The notes beneath the pieces were generated by a model. That model had not been told where the DNA came from. It ran no database searches and saw nothing but the letters and a program-made list of their open reading frames with translations. This document shows, piece after piece, positions 43,795-55,448 of a DNA stretch of 64,000 nt (positions within the stretch are counted from its first letter, which is position 1; each line of letters begins with the position of its first letter). The stretch lies in contig NC_064615.1 in NCBI RefSeq assembly GCF_023898315.1, forward strand, positions 732,699,450-732,763,449, in the 5' to 3' direction. This DNA comes from Schistocerca nitens. Its lineage: Eukaryota; Arthropoda; Insecta; Orthoptera; Acrididae. The position numbers were made by a program, and so were the translations under genes.

Positions 43795-46380
43795 TGTTTA
43801 GATTTTTTATAATTCTGCAAATTTCTGTGAAGGATGATGATGCTAGTTAACAACGTTGTCCTACAAAGTAAGTACTAGAGGTTTGTTAACACGTTGAGGG
43901 ATATTTAAAGAAATTAATAAATTAAGCAGTGCCCATTTAGTTGCTCAGGAACGAAACGCATTACCTCCGGACACTAAAGGAAGAAAACATTCAGTTCCGG
44001 TTGAAAATAAGTTTTCGAGCTTCAATGGCTGTATTCAAAAAAGAGATGTTTAGTTCCTGCTCCCCAAGTACTTCAGCCAGCTCTCTATGGTTTGTAACCT
44101 CAACTCTTCAACAGACCTTTAAGTGCTGGAGAAGCTTCAGGGGGTTCGTCATTAGCAACTGGAAACAGCATGGTTTCTATTGCCATTTTCTTGGTACATC
44201 CATTCAGACTTTGAATGCTGTTCTTTGAATGAAATCAACAAAGTCCGTGAAGCTTCGCAACAGATGAAAAATAGCTGTATATTGGGATGTTGCTTATCAT
44301 CTCAAGTTTCTACATACAGTCGTCGATATGCCGTTCCTATTTGATACAAGCATCTTTGCTATCATTAAGCCATTCTTTCCCAAAAAATATTTTACCATCA
44401 ATGTTAGTCCGTAAGAGTTTACACGATGCGGGAAAGCAGAGTAGCATCACTGATCAACAGAAGCTGTGAGCTGGAGCGTCACGTGTGTTCACATGGCCCA
44501 GCTGCTGAGAACACTTCTCGACAAAAGCACGTACCCGTGTCCGAATCTCCGTGTCGCATACAATTTCGTTTCACCTCACTTCCAACTATAAAGTGAAATA
44601 TTCATCTGACAGATTCACTTCAAGATAAACTTTTGTAACCATGTATTAGAAACAATTCTTTGAAGAGATTCTTTATTTTACTTTTTAAGGCTTTACAATA
44701 GAACCCTTCTCGATATTTACACATAATAAATGTCTCATTACATCAAGGAAATACATGCTGCGTCATGTGACAGGTGTGTAATAATAAATACTCTATTTAT
44801 CCAAGAACATGACAACAGATCCCGCTAACTGAAAAACGTTAGCTGTTTATTGGAGTTTTTAGACACCGGACAATAAGACAGTGATCAAACCATTATTTCT
44901 TTGAAACTGTGGGAGTAAAATAAGAAAACAAGCAAATTGTTCTATACAAAACAGTAAGGATGTTTTATCACGATATTCATGATTACGGCTATAACACAAT
45001 GCAAACAAAAAGTGTTAGCTTCAGCAAATTTTGTTATTAGTTTAAATACTTTCGTGGTTACTGCCGTATTAACATGAGCATCAACATTCAAATACTGCTA
45101 GTCAAAAATGTGCGTTGCAGTCTCCCTGTATTTGTAAATACTATGTATGACGGAGAGGTGGAAGCACTTGGTGCCAAAAATCCATGCGCTCTTCGTCAAG
45201 CGAGCTGTCCAACTTGAGCTCAGTGTCTATGTCCAAGTAATACTGGTCTGACTCCGTGTATGGCTTCCACGTCGTTGTAAGCTGCATTGTCGTAATAGGC
45301 GTTGGATCTCTGTAACAGAAGTACAGCGTTTGTCACCTAAAATGCTATAAGCATGAGATTTGTCACACATTGACTGAAGTAGGAGTGTGTGGACTTCCCA
45401 CTTAATCAAACACACGAAAGAACTAGAATATTTCATGGAGTAATTAACTGTTGTAACTGATTGTGATGATGTATTGATCTTCACGAGTGCCAGTGTGAAG
45501 GATAATATTCACAAAATATAGGAACACGTAAGTTTTTTTTTAGAGCCGAAGTCTAAACAGATAATTACACGTTTTGTGTCCATAACTGAATAGATCACAC
45601 GTTAAAAATAGTGATCCATATAAAAAATACAGGGTAGAGGGTTAAATATAACATTATTTGGCTTCACCAGTGCCATTATATTTCTCTCGTTTGGATGGAG
45701 GAGTTTGTGAGTGCCAGATTACCTGCTGGCTGAAGTTAATGAACGCGGAATAATTCGGCAAGAGAAAGTGTGCACTGAGCTTACATACACGGAATACAAT
45801 CGCTGTGGAAGTCATGATGCAGACTTTTAATAAGTACGACAGGCACTGGTGTTTGGTGGAAAAAGTTGAGGATAAGGCAGATTTTTGCACGGAGATACTG
45901 CAAGTGGTAAATCCTGAGAAGAAACGATTTTTAATGTACTAAATGACTCATACCTCTACAGAGAGGCCATATCGCTGACTTTCACAAAAATAAGTGTGGG
46001 ATAAAGGCACTCAGCTACTTGCCATGAACAAAACGAAACATTATGAGTATAGTAAAACAGCTACTTGTGACTTAGAAGGGTTTAACAGCGCGATACGTGT
46101 TTTCAGTTATTGACGGTTTCTGACATTCCCTCTGGAGAATCCCCATATAGACGTTGTATGTTTTCACAGACAGAGAAACTTTACTTCTTGGCAGTGCCAT
46201 ACTGGACAAAGTTCGGAAACTAGTAAGATACATGAAGAACAGCTCCATTATGTAAATACTAGTATTTCACTTCTAAAGCCGCTGAGGTACGTAATAGCTA
46301 CTTCATTTATACAGTTATCACAATATCTACATCCACATCATCTTCGATAGATATACCAGGAATAAGAAGTCGCTGTTTCA
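43795..46380. other. No recognised gene
   Basis: About 2.6 kb of AT-rich sequence with nothing I can name on either strand. Confidence 0.4.
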
Positions 46381-46384
46381 TAAA

Positions 46385-46830
46385 TATGTGTTCATTCTCG
46401 AACGACATCTACATCTTTGTACTGTGATTTGTTCCAAAGGTACAGTTTATTGCACAGTATATTAAGGTTTATTTGGTTACATTTGAATGCGGAGAATGGG
46501 TAGAAAGATGTCTTGACTTCTTTTTATGTGCTATTATTACTCTAATTTTATTTTTTCGATCTCTAAGACATCGATTCTTAGTGGGCTGTGGATTTTCACA
46601 GGTGCTGTCTGAAAGTCAGCTTTTCGAACTCTCTTGGTACAGATATACAACGAATAATTATGGTCTTTCTCCAATGGTCTGCCAGCTGAGACTTCTCAGC
46701 ATATCTGTTATATATTGCTGCAAGTCGAAACAAGCCTCTGACCATTAGCGCCTCCCTTGCTCGAATGCACTCTATGTCTACTGTCAGTTTCATACTGTAT
46801 GAGCACCTGCTGCACAATTATATTTCAAAC
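46385..46830 (-). pseudogene. Probable CR1-like LINE 3' end, degenerate
   Basis: The plus strand begins ACATCTACATCTTTGTACTG, like the complement of the GATGTA-type CR1 ends. It continues with a sequence whose minus-strand reading (RAREALMVRGLFRL) parallels the RRAA(R)FVTG block. No long frame remains and the divergence is high. Confidence 0.5.
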
Positions 46831-46999
46831 AATCCTTCATGGAGACAAACTGCAGTTTCTCAGAAACCTATAAATACATCGAAGCCTGGAAGTCGCTTTT
46901 CGAACAATTAAGCCTACTGATCGCTCCATATCGTATCTCGTACCTCGAAAGCGTTTGTAGGAAATAACAAAGTGATAGGGACTCAGTCATGTATTCAAA

Positions 47000-47390
47000 G
47001 GCTGTTATATCTGAAGGAACAGGCACTGCGACGACTACAGCTGCTACGAAATACATGAAATGTATTCACAGTTGCGAATAAGGACATACTTCAACTTTCT
47101 TATGAAATGACGACATTGAAAATTTGTGCCGGGCTGGGACTCGAATCCAGATTTTCCGCTTGTCTCTAGCGATGGCCTCAATCACTTCAGCTATCCGTGC
47201 ACGCTTCATGGGGAGACCCAAAACTTCCATATATCGTCGTCCATGTGTCTGCAACTTGCACTCGTACGCTCATTATGCATATTCCCGTACGAGGGAGACA
47301 CATTAGTGGAAATTCGTATTCCCAGTGTCAGCAGATAAATACAATATTGGTTGCAGTGCATGTAAGTCCGAAGGAACAATCGCTGCTGTG
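47000..47390 (-). repeat. tRNA-containing dispersed repeat, first copy
   Basis: On the minus strand it has a tRNA-like head (CGTGCACGGATAGCTGAAGT) and box B GATTCGAGTCCCAGCC. It is followed by GGCACAAATTTTCAATGTCG and CAACTGTGAATACATTTCAT. It is a direct repeat of the next copy at 47576-47870. Confidence 0.7.
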
Positions 47391-47401
47391 ACTCCAGCTG
47401 T

Positions 47402-47564
47402 GTGCGACTGATCCCGGCGGAGGTTCGAGTCCTCCCTCGGGCATGGATGTGTGTGTTTGTCCTTAGGATAATTTAGGTTAAGTATTGTGTAAGCTTAGGG
47501 ACTGATGACCTTAGCAGTTAAGTCCCATAATATTTCACACACATTTGAACTTTTTTTTTTTTTT
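47402..47564 (+). mobile_element. tRNA-derived SINE, family 2, 5'-truncated
   Basis: It starts just upstream of box B GGTTCGAGTCC (GCGACTGATCCCGGCGG), has the family 2 body, and ends ACACACATTTGAAC followed by a T run of about 14. A perfect 11-bp duplication, ACTCCAGCTGT, lies at 47391-47401 and 47565-47575. Confidence 0.9.
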
Positions 47565-47575
47565 ACTCCAGCTGT

Positions 47576-48170
47576 CATCAAGAACACGAAAGGTATTTGC
47601 AGTTGTGAATAAGGACAATCTTCAGCTGTACAATGAAATGATGAGACTGGAAATTTGTGTCGGTCTTGGACACTGGAAATTTGTGGCACCAGGAGTTGCC
47701 TTAACCACTTCGGCTACCCGAGCACGTTTCTCAGCCAGACGCAAACATCCATATCTCGTCACCCATGTGTCTACAGCCTGCACACGTGGATTCATTATGT
47801 ATATTCCCGTACAGGAGCGACATTTTAATTCATAGTCGCTTTTATCGGTATCAGAAATGAATGCATGGCAATATCGAATTTCTCCTCCAATACTGGACAA
47901 GCGACTTTCAATTAAAATGTCTCCCCCGTACAGGAATGTACATAATGAATGTTTGGGGGCAACTTGTAGAAACATGGGCGACGACACATGGAAGCCTGGG
48001 CCTGGCCGTAAAGTAAGCACAGGCAGCTGAAGTAGAAAGCGACTACTCGTGACAAGTGGGAAATCCGAGTTCGAGTTCGGGTTCAGCACAAACTTTTAGT
48101 GACGTCATTCCATTATACAGCTGAAGTCTGTGCATATCCGCAACTGCGAATACATTTCCTCCATCACTAC
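47576..48170. repeat. Foldback pair of tRNA-containing repeats
   Basis: A minus-orientation copy (47576-47870) and a plus-orientation copy (about 47890-48170) face each other. GTACAGGAGCGACATTTTAA and AGTCGCTT on the left mirror AAGCGACT and AATTAAAATGTCTC on the right. The right copy has a tRNA-like head and box B-like GAGTTCGAGTTCG near 48065. It ends CCATTATACAGCTGAAGTC and GCAACTGCGAATACATTTC. The left copy has an altered B region. The arrangement is head to head, as in the palindrome at 17 kb, but more diverged. Confidence 0.72.
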
Positions 48171-48179
48171 TTGTTCACA

Positions 48180-48815
48180 GTCTTTGAACCTGCGTGGTGT
48201 TCTTCCTGTTTGAAACCAGATATTACTGCAAATTTTTGAGTAAATATTTCTCGCCGTTACATCATCTGTATAATGTCTCAGATTACAAATATTCGCTGAA
48301 TCATCACTGAGTAGTATGAATAATAATGACGCTATCACACTTACCTGTTAATCACGGGATCTTACTTCTGTGTTTGTAAATTACGCTTCATCCAGAATAG
48401 TCTGTTGTATTTCGAAGGCAGTCTGTGCATAGCGCGAACAACGTCTGATACCGTTCTATATCTATTTATGGGTGCTTCTGAAAGGGAGCCTTTACGGAAG
48501 GGAAGCAAGAACAATGGTTCTCGAAAACTGGCATCTTTGCATACATCACGTTTTATTTCTCATTGTAACGCACGGTGTGCAAAGCCGCCTAGGTGTTGCA
48601 GCCCTTTCCCATTACGGTAGTCGATTGAGCCATTTTCCGGCGGCCGGGTGAAAGGGATATTTTCGGCCTGAGGAGGAAGGGCTGGATTTTTCCTTCTAAA
48701 CAGTTGCTTTTTCATGGAGAATAATTTCCCCTTCACATCCGTTGAAGAAAGCGCTCTAAGCGTCCTGTTAGACTGCAGCATCTTTCAGGATCGCTGGAAG
48801 CAAGAGCAGGGGAAT
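48180..48815. other. No recognised feature
   Basis: No named element or gene seen. Confidence 0.4.
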
Positions 48816-48830
48816 GACCACTGACAATTC

Positions 48831-49028
48831 AGATGGTTCAAATGGCTCTGAGCACTATGGGACTTAACATCTGAGGTCATCAGTCCCCTAGACTTAGAAC
48901 TACTTAAACCTAAATAACCTAAGGACATCACACACAGCCATGCCCGAGGCAGGAATCGAACCTCCGACAGCAGCAGCTGCGCGGTTCCGGACTGAAGCGC
49001 CTAGAACCGATCGGTTACAACGGCTGGC
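48831..49028 (-). mobile_element. tRNA-derived SINE, family 1
   Basis: Minus-strand copy with box B GGTTCGATTCC and the standard end. Flanks ACTGACAATTC and ACTGAAAATTC (48820-48830, 49029-49039) are an 11-bp duplication with one change. Head region mutated. Confidence 0.88.
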
Positions 49029-49080
49029 ACTGAAAATTCCTTCTTTTGCTTCTGTTTTCTGATTTTCTGAAAGAATTATA

Positions 49081-49514
49081 CCGGGCGATCAGAAACAACC
49101 TGAAAGGATTGTAAGAGTGTTGCAGAGAAATAATTGTTAAGGAAAAAATTGTTACGTTACGCCATTTCCGAGTTAAAGAATAAAGTTAAAGTTAGTCAGT
49201 CAGGCCTTCGCGCAAAAATTCAAGCTGCCCTCCAGAATGATTGGTGTCCGTTTTTTTCATACAATTGATGATAGCGCGCGAGAATGCTCGGTATTTTCCT
49301 CGGGTTCGATCCTTACTCCCGTCCCATGTCCAGATTTTGTATTGCTCTCTTGTTCGGTTTTAGGGAACCAAACGAAAAACAGGTATTGCGACCCCTCTCT
49401 GGCGGTCCCCCTGTATTTGAGAGCGCAATTGCCAGAATGGCTGACTTCAGTGCTAATTAGCTCGGAAACGGCGCAGCGTGTAGGACTTTTTTCTTAATAA
49501 TCATTTCCGATCAC
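49081..49514. mobile_element. MITE-like element related to the one at 15015
   Basis: It starts CCGGGCGATCAGAAACAACC after TA and ends near CATTTCCGATCAC. The inner repeats (GCCATTTCCGAGTTAAAG against TTAGCTCGGAAACGGC) are inverted over roughly 110 bp. It shares AAGGAAAAAATT and TTTCCGA motifs with the element at 15015-15475. No coding capacity. Confidence 0.72.
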
Positions 49515-49519
49515 GAAAA

Positions 49520-50915
49520 GTTGATGTCGGCATTCAGGGGTGCTAAGACTTGGGCGGAATTTGTGTCTTAGAGTGGTTATCAGTTCGGAGTCTTGGAGTC
49601 ATTGATCCTTCGTGATCAACGGAAGTACGTTTTCCGTATGGAAAACAGACAACACATTCGATACCGTGCATGGGGGTCGATTACCGCTTAGGCTTTTTCT
49701 GTTGTTCTCTGTGTGTGTTGCGGAGCAGTAAGTTAAGAGTTCAGAAGAAAAGTGTAGCCAGTAGTTATCTGTATAGTACGGGTTTAGCGAACGAGACAGC
49801 CTTCCCTTCGGTTAATTCTGGTCAATAAATATCACTGTTTTCTGGGCATATCGGAGAGCGACGTTTTTGAATGAGCTTCCTCCCTCTTGATTTTGAACTG
49901 TGTTCTCGTCTGGTAGCTGGTGTAATTATGAACAGCAAGCGCTAATAGGCAGTTGAACGTCGCTCACTGAACTATTAGCAATGAATCTTTCCCATCCATT
50001 GGTCGGATCTAGGAATCTTACCTACAATTAGTTAGGTAGCAACACGGCTTTTAATTATTGACGTGGAGTTGGGAGAAGAATAAACCAGTTGCATTGGTTA
50101 ATGCGAGGCCGGCGACCGTTCTTTAATTATTTTCAATAGTGTGGCTGTGACGTGGCACACGCCACGGAAGCTTCGAGAACGTAGTAAATGAATGATATTC
50201 CTTGGATCCTCTGAGATGTGGAAAGGTGTCAGACATGCTTTTTTAGTGGAATACAAGAGAATATATGAATGGAATGAATTATTTTAAAGCACTTATATGA
50301 ATTATATGTGGAATAGTTTTGCGAATTTCCTAGAACGTAATAGCTCAGAGTTTGGTAATTTGCTCTGAAACTTCTCAAAATTACCTCCAGCATGTTTTGG
50401 AAAGTGGTTGAAAACAAATATACCTAGGTATCTGATGCCTTTTTATCCATTGTAATACCCTTACAGTTTTCACACAATTTGTATTTAGTCCTGGAATTAC
50501 TTTCTTGAAGCAGTGACCGTTTACAGCACCGGTCGATTCGTAAGACTTGGAATTTTTTAGTTTCAGTATTTTTAAGAAAATGGCACTTTAAGACCTGATG
50601 AAATATTTAGAGCCATTAATGATGTTATCTCTTGAAAAGATAACCTTCTTGGAAATGGCAGGAGAATAGATTCTTTCTGGATACGGTATGTCACTGACAG
50701 TACATTACATAAATGCAACTTACCCATATTTAGCAAAATTTGTCCACATTCCAACCATTCGATCCCTCGTTTTACCTTCCTCAGAATCCCGATCCAAATT
50801 TTGTTTGCTTAAGGTCGTGCGGAAAAGATATTTCAGGTCTTCTCCATGCGCAACTCCTAGAGGGAATACAAAAGAAAGTTGGATTCTATTAATATATCAG
50901 TGTGCACTCATAAAG
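49520..50915. other. No recognised feature
   Basis: No transposon ends or domain-bearing frames identified. Confidence 0.4.
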
Positions 50916-50922
50916 AGATATA

Positions 50923-52230
50923 CGAGGTTGGGTCAAACGAAAACCTTAAATATTTTTTTAAATATTATTTATTGTGCAGAAGTGGTACAAAGCTGTATCA
51001 CTTTTCAACATAATCTCCCCCATTATCAATGCAAGTCCTCCAGCTCTTACAAAGTGCATAAATTCCCTAAAAAAAAATTCTTTTGGTAGCCCGCGCAACC
51101 ACTCATGCACCTCGTGGCTTACTTCTTCATCAGAACTGAACTTCTTTCCTCCCATTGCGTCTTTGAGTGGTTCAAAAATATGGAAATCATTTGGGGCAAT
51201 GTCTGGTGAGTATGGTGGAAGAGGAAGACACTCAAAATGCAGGTCTGTGATTGTTGCAACTGTTGTACTAGGAGTGTGGGGCCTTGCATTGCCATGTTGC
51301 AAAAGGACACCTGCTGACAGCAATCCGCGTCGCTTTGATTTGACTGTAGGCCTCAGATGATTTTTAAGGAGATCTGTGTATGATTAACAGGTGACAGTGG
51401 TCCCTCTAGGCATGCAATGCTCCAAAATGATGCCTTTTTCGTCCCAAAAGAGAGCGTCATAACCTTCCCTCCTGATGGTTCTGTTCGAAACTTCTTTGGT
51501 ATTGGTGATGAGGAATGGCGCCATTTATTGCTCACTCCCTTCGTTTCTGATTGGTGGAAGTGAACCCATGTTTCGTCCCCAGCAAAGATTCTTACAAGGA
51601 AGCCATCACCTTCTTGTTCAAAGCGCCGAAGAAGTTCTTCACAAGCATCAACATGTCGTTCTTTCATTTTAGGAGTCAGCTGCCGTGGCACCCATCTTTC
51701 AGACACTTTGTGAAACTGGAGCACATGATGCACAATGTGGTGTGCTGACACATGACTAATCTGTAAACATGCTGCAATGTCATTCAATGTAACTCTGCGG
51801 TTTTCCTTCACTGTGGCTTCAACTGCTGCAATTTTCTGTGGAGTCACAACTCATTGTGCCTGACCTGGACGAGGAGCATCTTCCACTGGAGTCACACCAT
51901 TTGCGAACTTCCTACTCCATTCGTAGACTTGCTGCTGTGACAAATATGCATCACCGTACTGAACCTTCATTCGTCGATGAATTTCAATAGGTTTCACACC
52001 TTCACTACGCAAAAACCGAATAACAGAACGCTGTTCTTCCCTGGTGCAAGTCGTAAGTGGGGCGGCTATCTTTATACTGATACTGTGACGGTATGTGTGC
52101 ATCTGCACTATGCTGCCACCTACAGGCCATTCTGCACGCTGTTTATAGCACGCTTACCAACTTACAGGATAAAGGCGCGAAATTTCGATTTGTCATTACA
52201 AATTTAAGGTTTTCATTTGACTCTGCCTCG
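50923..52230 (-). mobile_element. Mariner DNA transposon, structurally complete, inactive
   Basis: About 1.31 kb bounded by inverted repeats (CGAGGTTGGGTCAAACGAAA at the left, complement of CGAGGCAGAGTCAAATGAAA at the right). The repeats match over roughly 29 bp with four mismatches. TA flanks lie at 50921-50922 and 52231-52232. Size and ends are those of a full mariner. Confidence 0.93.
50958..52108 (-). pseudogene. Mariner transposase pseudogene
   Basis: Three frame pieces follow a mariner transposase. The first (52108-51851) holds the N-terminal helix-turn-helix (EEQRSVIRFLRSEGVKPIEI, QQVYEWSRKFANG) and stops at an in-frame TGA near 51850. The second (51847-51353) has the linker helix and the first catalytic Asp in AGDETWVHFHQ. 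The third, shifted in frame near 51360, has the second catalytic region and PPYSPDIAPNDFHIF with the third Asp. The second Asp of the DD34D triad is glycine here (HGNARPH; codon 51291-51293). Spacing to the third Asp is the standard 34. One stop, one frameshift and a lost catalytic residue make it inactive. Confidence 0.93.
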
Positions 52231-52234
52231 TATA

Positions 52235-52635
52235 TAACCTAAAATCTACTTAAATGCTACACAGCATTTACACACCAGAAACACAGGCTGATTTCGTTTA
52301 TGTACTGTGACTTTCCATCCAGTTAGTTGATATATTCGTTATATTCTACACCAATGCGTCTATGTGGAAACTTCTCCGGGTATTTAAGAATGTATGTAGT
52401 TAGTAACTGTCTATCGTACTGAAATCGCACTTACACTCAACATATTTTGTGCAGAATTTGTTCCACAACTCGTAAGCACTCTTTTAAACTAATATTCGTT
52501 GAATACCAGTTTAGATCATTTGATCATCTTCAGGCAACACAAAATTATTTACACAAGCCTGCATAGTAACGTTCCTATTGTGCGTCAAATAAATTACTAG
52601 CCATTCTGCATCACTGCCTCACTAGTGAGCACCAC
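52235..52635. other. No recognised feature
   Basis: AT-rich; nothing identified between the mariner and the Tc1 pair. Confidence 0.4.
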
Positions 52636-52639
52636 GATG

Positions 52640-52850
52640 GGCTTTTCCGAATGCCGCGCTTCACAACCAGAGGGATCCTGCTATGAAATGAAATAGCGCT
52701 CGAGACCATCACTCCTGGTGGTCGGGCCGCATGTCGGACGACAGTCAGGTTGGTATCCCACCGCTGTCCGAGGCGTCTCCAGAAAAGTCTTATCTGGTTA
52801 TAGTTGTTCTATTCGAAACAGGACTGAAAACAAGTCGTCTTCAGTCAGTG
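52640..52850 (-). pseudogene. Tc1-family transposase fragment, left arm of an inverted pair
   Basis: The minus strand carries the middle of a Tc1 transposase in a broken frame. It has LFWRRLGQRWDTNLTVVRHA followed by a PGVMVSSAISFHSRIPLVV block. It is closely related to the plus-strand copy at 52830-53330 and points away from it, sharing the motif W(D)TNL. Confidence 0.75.
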
Positions 52851-53330
52851 ACATTCCAGGGCGAAGACGTGTCTGGAGCCACACCAGATGGCGGTGGGAT
52901 ACCAACCTGCCTGCCTCCCTCTATACGGCCAGACAACCAGGAGTGGTGATCTGGAGTGCCATTTCATTTCATAGAAAGATCCCTTTGGTCGTCATCCGCG
53001 GAACCCTTACAGCGGCATGTCGACGCTATTGTGCGTCGCATTTTGTTGTCCTTCATGCAAGCCACCCTGGGATTACATTTCAGCAAGATAATCCCAGCAG
53101 GCACATGGCGAGAGTTTTATTTCTTGTCTTCATGCTTGCCAAACCCAACATTCGCCAGCAAGGTCACTGCATCTCTCCCAAATTGAGAGAGTTGGGAGCA
53201 TCATGGGCAGCGTCTTCCAGCCAGTTCGAATTTTGACGATTTAACGCATCAGTTGGACAAAATTTGGCATAGTATCCCTCAGGAGGATATCGAACAGGTC
53301 TGTCAGTCAATGCGAGCCGAATAAGTGCTT
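52830..53330 (+). pseudogene. Tc1-family transposase fragment, right arm of an inverted pair
   Basis: The plus strand reads GRRRVWSHTRWRWDTNLPAS, QPGVVIWSAISFHRKIPLVV, IRGTLTA and ITFQQDNPSRHMARV (second catalytic Asp retained in QQD). It then becomes frameshifted, ending in a stretch equivalent to LARQLDKIWHSIPQEDIEQ. The N-terminal DNA-binding part and the first catalytic Asp are missing or unrecognisable. Confidence 0.82.
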
Positions 53331-53384
53331 GCTTAAGGGCCGTATTACAAGCAACCATTCCAAAATACTCTGTTTGATTTTTTG

Positions 53385-54120
53385 CTGTGGCGCTAAAATA
53401 ATATCTGTCAAGCGTTTTTCATTCAAAGATGCATTATTTGATAACGCCAGCTGATTAATGCTTCAATCACAGGATTCCGAGGAAGCTCATATTTCCTCTT
53501 CTTCAGAGGCTTCTTTTTGCACTGTACTTACTTCTTAATGTTGTTTGTGGGTAATTATAAATTCCATTTCGAGATTTCCATAGAGGAAGTAAGACACAAA
53601 AATATTTCGTATGTACACTTTTCCTTCTTACCCACTGCAGTTCTGTGTTCTATGTAACGGTTTTTAAATTAACTCTACCCCTCAAACAGTTTTGTTTCCT
53701 GTCGCAAAGCCCAACGCGTTACCTGGAGATATAAGGAAAGGATTTAGAATTCGCACAAATTTAAAAAAAAATTAAAAGCTACGTATACCACTCACTATTC
53801 GATTACCAAAACGGTGTCTGGAATGTAGACGGAGGTGAAAAGAAGTAATGGGATAGCGATATGCCCATATGTAGATGGCGGAAGTATCGTGTACAAATTT
53901 TCAACTTGCGCCATTGATATAATTCAATGCCTACTGGTAGCTAATAAATTTAGTTCATCTGTGTCTTAAAGTGTAATGGCTGCAGGATCAAAATGATGTC
54001 TAGGAAAGGACACTACCTATAAATAATTAAGCTGAAGACGGTCACTGATTCCTTCAGTGCAGACGGACACCAAGCTCGAACTCTTACCGGAATGGGCGAG
54101 ATGTTGTGAGTAATGAGGCT
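53385..54120. other. No recognised feature
   Basis: AT-rich; no named element. Confidence 0.4.
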
Positions 54121-54154
54121 AAGGAGCAGGGGTGCTATCAGTAATGTGCGGTAT

Positions 54155-54345
54155 CAGTTGAGAATTTGGGTCTGACGGGAGGTGAACTAGGGTAGTCCGT
54201 GCGCTTCTGGTGACCACTTTGTCTGGAAGGCGCAGTGCTCAAACCACCTGCCCAGTGAACAGGAGACCCGATTTTCAACCCTGGTCCGGCACAAATTTTT
54301 AACTTGCCCCGTTCAGTGCACACTAATGTCTTTCACTCTTTCGTT
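54155..54345 (+). mobile_element. tRNA-related dispersed repeat
   Basis: It starts near GAGAATTTGGGTCTGACGGG, passes GTGACCACTTTGTCTGGAAG and CCCAGTGAACAGGAGACCCG, has a damaged box B (ATTTTCAACCC), and continues GGCACAAATTTTTAACTTGC. I recognise it as a locust repeat with a tRNA-like T arm; its boundaries were not resolved. Confidence 0.55.
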
Positions 54346-54399
54346 ACATAATCTTCCTTCGTTCTAACACACCACATAAAAGGTAAGTACAGAATCGGT

Positions 54400-54720
54400 A
54401 TGGCAAACAGGCAAAATCGCCGTGAGCATTGAGGAACTCATCCCACCGACGCACCAGAGTGAAGATATGCGTTTGGCAGAACACCGCATTCAGCTGCGTG
54501 ACGAAGTCCGGAAGTGCCTGCTACATGTCCTCGTCCGACAGGATTCGTCGACCCTCCAACGCCTTTTTAACAACCCGAAGGCATGATAATTGCATAGGGA
54601 GGGATCAGGACTACAGCGCACGTGCTCCAGTGTCCCACTTGAGTTGGTGCAGCTTCTGCGTTGCGGCGTTTGCGAAATGCGGACGTGCGCTATGATCAAG
54701 GAGCATCACCGTTTATTGAA
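54400..54720 (-). pseudogene. Mariner transposase C-terminal remnant
   Basis: The minus strand reads SGTLEHVRCSPDPSLCNYHA followed by FGLLKRRWRVDES, which parallels the LEHPPYSPDLSPCDYHAFGPLK block of mariner transposases. The third catalytic Asp is Asn here. Upstream parts are unrecognisable. A different mariner subfamily from the copy at 50923-52230. Confidence 0.75.
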
Positions 54721-54724
54721 GTTT

Positions 54725-55430
54725 TCGACACATGAATTCTTCATTCGCCGATGAGTGTCTACCGGAGTTTGTTTATCGGCAGCCAAGATAAGAATAACCA
54801 AACGTTGGTCCAGTTTGGACGCATTTGCTAATAACATCGTCATACTCGTAGTTCGCGTTTTCGCATTTACCGCAGGCACTCCAAAAGTCAAGAACGCAAT
54901 ACTAATTCCTTGGTTACATCGGAGTGGCTCTAAATTGCATATACGCTGCAGCAACGCCCTAGAGAAAACATTTTTTTAATCGCGCCTTATACTGTATGAG
55001 CCATCCTTTCAACATCATCGTACATAGTAAGAACCTGAGGCCAATTTGTATATAATCACTTCACAATGAGCATAGAGCTAGCGTGTTTCAGAAACTATTA
55101 CTCTCTGTAACTGATACGTTTAACATTGAATCCTTTGTTTATAATTGTTTGTTTACATCCTGTGGATTCTAGCGTTTAGCTAATTATACGGACGAAATTT
55201 ACCAATTTCGCCCATTGATAACGAAGGTGAATCACGTGTAAATAATTTGTAGTTGGTATTATTTGAAACTTTGTAGCTGATACTACCTGGTTCGTCTGGC
55301 ACTGCGCTGTTGGGTCCTTTGAATGAGAACCGGTAATAGCGAACAGATTCATGGGATACCATAGCCATTATCCTAACTACAGTGTCCACTGGTTCTTCAA
55401 AAAACAGGTCCGACAGTAGCTGAAATTAAA
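54725..55430. other. No recognised feature
   Basis: May include the eroded N-terminal half of the mariner above, but I cannot support it. Confidence 0.35.
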
Positions 55431-55448
55431 ATACAGAAATGAGAAAAA

